A stretch of DNA of 25,314 nucleotides from Botryllus schlosseri (Eukaryota; Chordata; Ascidiacea; Stolidobranchia; Styelidae): positions 1-25,314 of the forward strand of contig ATSW01019848.1 of NCBI GenBank assembly GCA_000444245.1, written 5' to 3'. Of this stretch, positions 20,528 to 25,314 are shown in pieces. Made by a program: the position numbers and the translations under genes. Within the stretch, counting starts at the first letter, position 1. The number at the start of each line of letters is the position of its first letter. The notes under the pieces were generated by a model, which was not told the origin of the DNA, made no database searches, and worked only from the letters and a program-made list of their open reading frames with translations.

Positions 20528-22319
20528 CCCAATCCCGACTTATTTGAAAGTCGACTGGCCGCAAAAATGCTCTATGAGAAACGAGCAATGCGATGATATA
20601 TTACAAATGAATATATTATATATACATCTAAAGACATGAAGATACATAGTAATGAGAACAACAATACCATTCGCCGGCTCAATAGTCAAAATACGCCAGC
20701 GTGATTGAAGGATAGTAAAACGAGTCAAGTCACACAAACAAATCATTTTCACACAATTCCTATCGGATCACATCATATCACATGAGTAAACGTACGAGGC
20801 GCGTTATCATAAAGGCATATTTGCGGACTTAATTCGACGGTAGTTCTCATTAGATAATTCGTAGCTGTTGAAAAATCCATTGTTACAATTCCTAATGTAC
20901 CTTCGACGATGCGCGTCTTTTCAGAACAAACGCCTAAAATAAATAATATTGTGATAACGCCCTTGGAAGGTAATGTGACTAGTTGATCGTGGGGACGCCA
21001 TTTTGTCTATTTCCGATCACAACTCTTTAGCTGCTGCGAATATGGGAGTACAAGCCGAATACACGAATCAGGTGAACCCACGTGACGTCAGTTTACGAAA
21101 CAATACCGTAACATCTTCAGTTCAGGTTCTTTCTCAGTTTTCACGAGAATTACGACCATTTACCACATCCTGCCGGTAGCAAGGCTTCGTTTTATACGCG
21201 ACGTAATCGAATTTGTAGTCCTCACACGCTCTCTGCCTAAAAATCATCATAAAAACCGACAGCTACACGGTAGCGAATCAGGTCCTTGTGTTTTCGAAAT
21301 GAATTGTTGTATTGGTATGTGTTTGTGCGATTCTTTCCCACTCTTCAGCGACTCTTAAAACTCGTTATCGCGGCCTGACCGTTCGTTGACCTCTCAAAAG
21401 TCCTACTTGGCTATTAACAGCCCCTACAGCGATTCCGCGAAGCGTGAAAATGCCAAAGCAGAACGCCATCCCTTTTACGACTCTCGACTGAGGTAGCTAC
21501 CACGTCTGTTGATACGACGCTCGTCTATGTTGGCCTGTTTCGCTCAATTTACGGTGGATGTTGTTTTTGTTCAACCCACGACATATCTTCACCTGATACA
21601 CGGGGTCACCATTGATATAGACTTCCGAGACCGCGGGGCAGTTGTCGTGGAGCACGATTGGCGAGCTGCCTGGATGGGATGGATGCAAACAGAATCCCCT
21701 GTCACGTACGGAAGCCTATGGCAGTTAGACACGGGATAGCCTTACTCGCGAGGAAGAAGAACGAGGGATGATTCGAATTCGTGTGTTTAAACAAACTGAT
21801 AGTAAACATTCCTAAGTGAGACCACCCCGGCAGAATTTCGCTTCCCGTCATTATCGCTGATACATTGGATATCGGCTGGGATTTCGGGAACGTAGCGTTG
21901 ATCAGATGAGTGATGGCATAAATTGAGGTGTGGGTCGAGTAAAATGGGAGACGGGATATCATCACAGATTCCGGGCTGGTTTGATAAATCTGTGCCCGGC
22001 CGTGGGACTCTCAGTTCTACAAGTCTAGGATATTGCTTACAAAATTTTGTGTACACACATGTGGCTTAATCGCCTGTACTGATATGAGAAGGGACACACT
22101 GTACTGCGCTGAGTGTGTGCCTGTGGGAATGGGAATGATTCCGTGCCTTTATTTTCCAATTCAGGCACCGATCACCTGCAATCTTTCTTCTTGCAGTGAA
22201 CTGACATGACTCTTGGAAGTATCGATTATAGTATCTTGGATTGGAGTATGATTGGCCCTACATGGAGAATATGTGATTAAGTGGTTGTCAGATATTTCAT
22301 CATGTTACATTTTATCTCC

Positions 22320-22385
22320 AAAACCAACCCTATCACATGCCCCACCCACAACCCCATCCCAATCCTAATCCTATCTTCAATCCAT
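22320..22385 (+). repeat. Low-complexity C-rich tract
   Basis: This tract is made of AACCC, CCCAC and CCCAATCCTAATCC words with almost no G on the plus strand. It is a degenerate short-period repeat. It does not have the regular unit of a telomere. Confidence 0.55.
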
Positions 22386-22754
22386 ATATTTAAGTGTTTC
22401 ATGCTAAGGAATCGCGTGCTCGAAATATCGGTGAATATGGCGACTTGTATTGTGTAAGGTCAAGCGACTGCGGGAAGATTGTTAGCAACTTCATCGATGC
22501 GATTGATCGTAGATATAGATGTTGAATACACCCCAACTCCTGAGTGAGAATGCTGTCCTATGATGACATACATTCACACATTATGTTTGTGAATAACGCC
22601 CGGTTTGGCATCATCGAATTCGAAATGATTTGAGAAAAAAATTGGGAAATGCTTAGCTGATTCGAGTACAACAATATTTTATGGTTCGAGCCCTAATCCG
22701 AATCCCACCATTCAACTTTACGCCTCCAAGTTGACAACATAGCGGGGTCTTGAT

Positions 22755-23100
22755 CAGGGCTGGGAAGTCGTATAAGACTATTGCGAGATTTTCTCTGATT
22801 CCTACTCACGAGTCAGCTAGTTTTGAATTGACGAGCTCGGCTTCTATTTTTTATTATTACATGAACGGAATTGCGACTCCGACTCTTACTATACTCAAAA
22901 CCCTGATTCCCAACACAAGCCATAAGTGGAAACTACTATCCAATTGCGAGTCGGGAAAAATTATATTTACACTAGGACTCCTGACTCTCGATCAATAGTG
23001 TCGAGGATACCAAATCTTACCCACTCCGTTCAAACTTCGACTCTGTCTCCCGACTCCATATCTAATTTCGTGAACCCTACACTGATTCCGACAACCAAGC
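22755..23100 (+). mobile_element. Probable hAT-type element with GACTCC subterminal repeats
   Basis: CAGGGCTGGGAAGTCG is a typical hAT terminus. The following 340 bases carry recurring GACTCC, GACTC and GAGTCG words (for example near 22876, 22948, 22977, 23040 and 23053), a style seen in elements with this terminus. The matching end CCCAGCCCTG was not found, so the right limit is approximate. Confidence 0.45.
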
Positions 23101-25022
23101 AATGGTCTTGAACATGGTTCGTGATGGTAGCAAAAAATTAATTCCTCATTAAATATTTGTTTGGATAAGACTCACGGCCCCTGATAAATAATCATTTAAA
23201 CACAAATAGTATACGTGATAAGTAAATTATTTCTATCGAATGTGACATTGTAAAAATAATTGGTTCTGTGTCATTTAGAAGATAGGAAGGTGGAAATTCG
23301 GAAAGTAACCGTGCACTACCGCGAATTGTCACGACCCCAACCCATACTATAACATACAACTCGTGCACAGTGGAGATCTATGCCCTGAAAGTTTGGAAAA
23401 TTAGATTAAACTTATCTTATTGTGAATTTTTCGAAGTAGGCTAAACATCTGTACGCTGTCTTCTTTGCAAAAATCACAGCGAAGTCACAAATCACTTAGC
23501 GACCGGTCAGACAGATATATCGTGGCAAAAATGGACAATTCTTGGCCTATTTGCCAATCAACATAAGTGTTATCTATATATAGTTCCAGCTCAACGGTGG
23601 CTGAATTTACTGTCTCGTGTTGCGAGAGTTGAGAATATAATAATATTAAATCTATTTGACATCTTAGCACAGCATCATATTATGCGATTTACACCACTCC
23701 TTTTTAACAGATAACAACAATAATAACCGGTATTTTATAAAAGAACTTGGACCTCATGCCCTGGCCAAATCACGGAAAATATTAGCGTCAAGGAAGTAGT
23801 TATACTACACTGACAAAACAAAATGATCGGCACCGGGACTAACGGAACTGGTCTGAAAGTTGAACATAGGCCAATGACTGGAACCAATAAATGTCCAATT
23901 TCTGTTTTGGGGGAAAAATGGATCATTCAAATGTCAATATGCCTGTCATGGAGGTTACGTATTTAAAGTGAGTTGATAGTCTAGCTATTCTACTATATTT
24001 ATTTCATATATTGCGAACAACTTTTGAAGTTCACACTTATAGAATGTTTCTCCTAAACAAAGTTGATTCATAAAACTTGCTTATAAGCGGGTTTAACTAC
24101 AATTTTAACGTTACAATTATAGGATTTCAGAATCGTTGCACACAAACTGCAGAGACAGATATAAGAATAACCCAAGTCACCGGAAATACATATTGAATTT
24201 CTGTGCTCTAGATTAATTCAAAATTAATTACTATAGCGGTACAACCGCATCCAGATACAATAAGACAATTCAATAATAACTATTCTACACCACACACGAC
24301 ATGCGTTAGGATTTAAAAACGAACACTTCTGTCAGAAACTGATATCTCATTAAATAAGCGATCATTTGTCAAAAACAATAAAATCAGGTTAGACCTGCCA
24401 TACCAACTTCCCGGCTTGGAAGGAAGAGATGGAAACCGCAATGACGTGTAAAGAATGTTTACAGGCCACGGTTTCAGTTTGTCACGAGAGACAGGAAGAC
24501 TTTGACAAGTCTACTGAATTTAATTTAGTAATCTCGCAGCGGTATACAAGTTAGTTACATGCTTGGGCAATGGCCTTTGTTGTGAGCTGCGATTATTATG
24601 TAAGTAACCATCTCATGTTAACGCTAAGAAGGGTTTACTTTAGAGTGGCTCCGCTTGCAAATTACGTTCCGGATGCATCCAGTGTATTGCTATTGATAAA
24701 GAATTGCAGCACGCCATAAGCTAGTAACAACTGACTTAAGCAGGGAACCATTCTACCGTTTCATCGCCATTGCCGTTAGAGCCACTCGTCCAAGAAAAAC
24801 ATATGTCCGATTGAACTATCTCACTATCCCACTAATCCGTAGCCCAGAGAGCACATCCAGTGCGTAGGTTTGGCACGGCGAAAATATATCGCGCCAAGAA
24901 GAGATGTGGTGATTTCATGATGACGTCATAAAGAAAACATAACCATCTCAAATGCGAGAGGAAAAACTTGTCTGCATTCATCCATTGTTTTTACGGCATT
25001 GATGGGGCAGTAGGCTATATAC

Positions 25023-25210
25023 CAGTGTTGGGATGACTCGAGTCATGACTTGACTCGAGTCAGACTCGAGTCACCTTTTTCGTATGACTTGACTTGACTC
25101 GAGTCACTTTGCTAAAATGACTTGACTTGACTTGACTCGGCGTATCAGAAATGTTGATTGACTCGTGACTCGGAGCAAAATTCACGAGTCAATTTCAAGT
25201 CATCAATTAA
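25023..25210 (+). mobile_element. hAT-type element end with GACTCGAGTC palindromes
   Basis: CAGTGTTGGG is a widespread hAT terminus. It is followed by four copies of the palindrome GACTCGAGTC (25035, 25052, 25063, 25096), runs of GACTTGACTTGACTTGACTC, and later inverted GTGACTCG and CACGAGTC words. The whole is a degenerate array able to fold on itself. The far terminus (CCCAACACTG) is not present before the window ends, so the element is cut by the edge or has lost that end. Confidence 0.6.
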
Positions 25211-25314
25211 ACGGTGACGATAAAAATCACTGTATCTTGCATATGTTCGGATTGTTCGCGAAAGGCTGGTGTAACCCGTGAGAGCGACCAATCATTTAAT
25301 GATCGTGCGTTTTA

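Larger units (their letters stand above)
20483..25314. other. Upstream region of Meis
   Basis: This holds the unmapped 5' UTR and promoter of Meis, then sequence with no firm gene. A CRE-like TGACGTCA occurs at 21083-21090 and again at 24921-24928. A weak possible exon cluster lies at 21590-22056 on the minus strand. A cytosine-rich stretch of CCCAATCCTAATCC type lies at 22320-22385. hAT-like elements begin at 22755 and 25023. I see nothing I can defend in 20760-21480 or 23120-25020. Confidence 0.5.

Noticed and set aside
22320-22385. Telomere-like repeat
   Set aside because: The CCCAATCCTAATCC words are irregular and do not form a constant six- or seven-base unit.
22683-22693. GGTTCGAGCCC resembling a tRNA B box
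   Set aside because: No matching A box at the right distance and no T-arm or acceptor stem pairing around it.

Overview
This is animal nuclear DNA, not a bacterial window. It is AT-rich, most open frames are short and random, and the recognisable coding sequence is split by GT-AG introns. The one gene I can identify is a Meis-family (Meis/homothorax/unc-62) TALE homeobox gene on the minus strand, entering from the right. Six coding exons can be joined: exon 1 20471-20482, exon 2 18835-19100, exon 3 17708-17849, exon 4 16033-16089, exon 5 11538-11588, exon 6 11332-11475. They total 672 bases (224 codons), with every junction in frame. The exon boundaries, including a 12-base first coding exon, a phase-2 second intron and a 51-base microexon, match what I remember of vertebrate MEIS1. 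Assignment to Meis rather than Pknox/Prep rests on [16 protein letters not shown] and [10 protein letters not shown].

The exons encode the N-terminal half of the protein: the start, a variable Gly/Ser/His-rich leader, and both halves (HR1 and HR2) of the Meis domain that binds PBC/Pbx/Extradenticle partners. The homeodomain and C-terminus are not visible. They should lie beyond the left edge, so intron 6 is at least 11.3 kb. The protein departs clearly from vertebrate and fly Meis, mainly in the HR1-HR2 linker. With one 62-base intron, this suggests a fast-evolving invertebrate, possibly a tunicate, but the sequence does not prove it.

Layout, left to right: 1-11331 is intron 6 with several decayed hAT-type MITEs; 11332-11588 holds exons 6 and 5; 11589-16032 is intron 4 with more hAT remnants, including a 123-base element with a near-matching 8-base target duplication; 16033-16089 is exon 4; 16090-17707 is intron 3, with a perfect 115-base inverted repeat close to the exon 3 splice donor; 17708-17849 is exon 3; 17850-18834 is intron 2; 18835-19100 is exon 2; 19101-20470 is intron 1, with a Pbx-Hox-type site; 20471-20482 is exon 1; 20483-25314 is upstream DNA with two repeat-rich elements and one weak possible exon cluster.

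The most unusual structure is the long perfect hairpin in intron 3. Next are the divergent linker exon and the possibility that read-through of exon 6 gives a homeodomain-less Meis protein. No rRNA, tRNA, CRISPR array or complete transposase gene was recognised.
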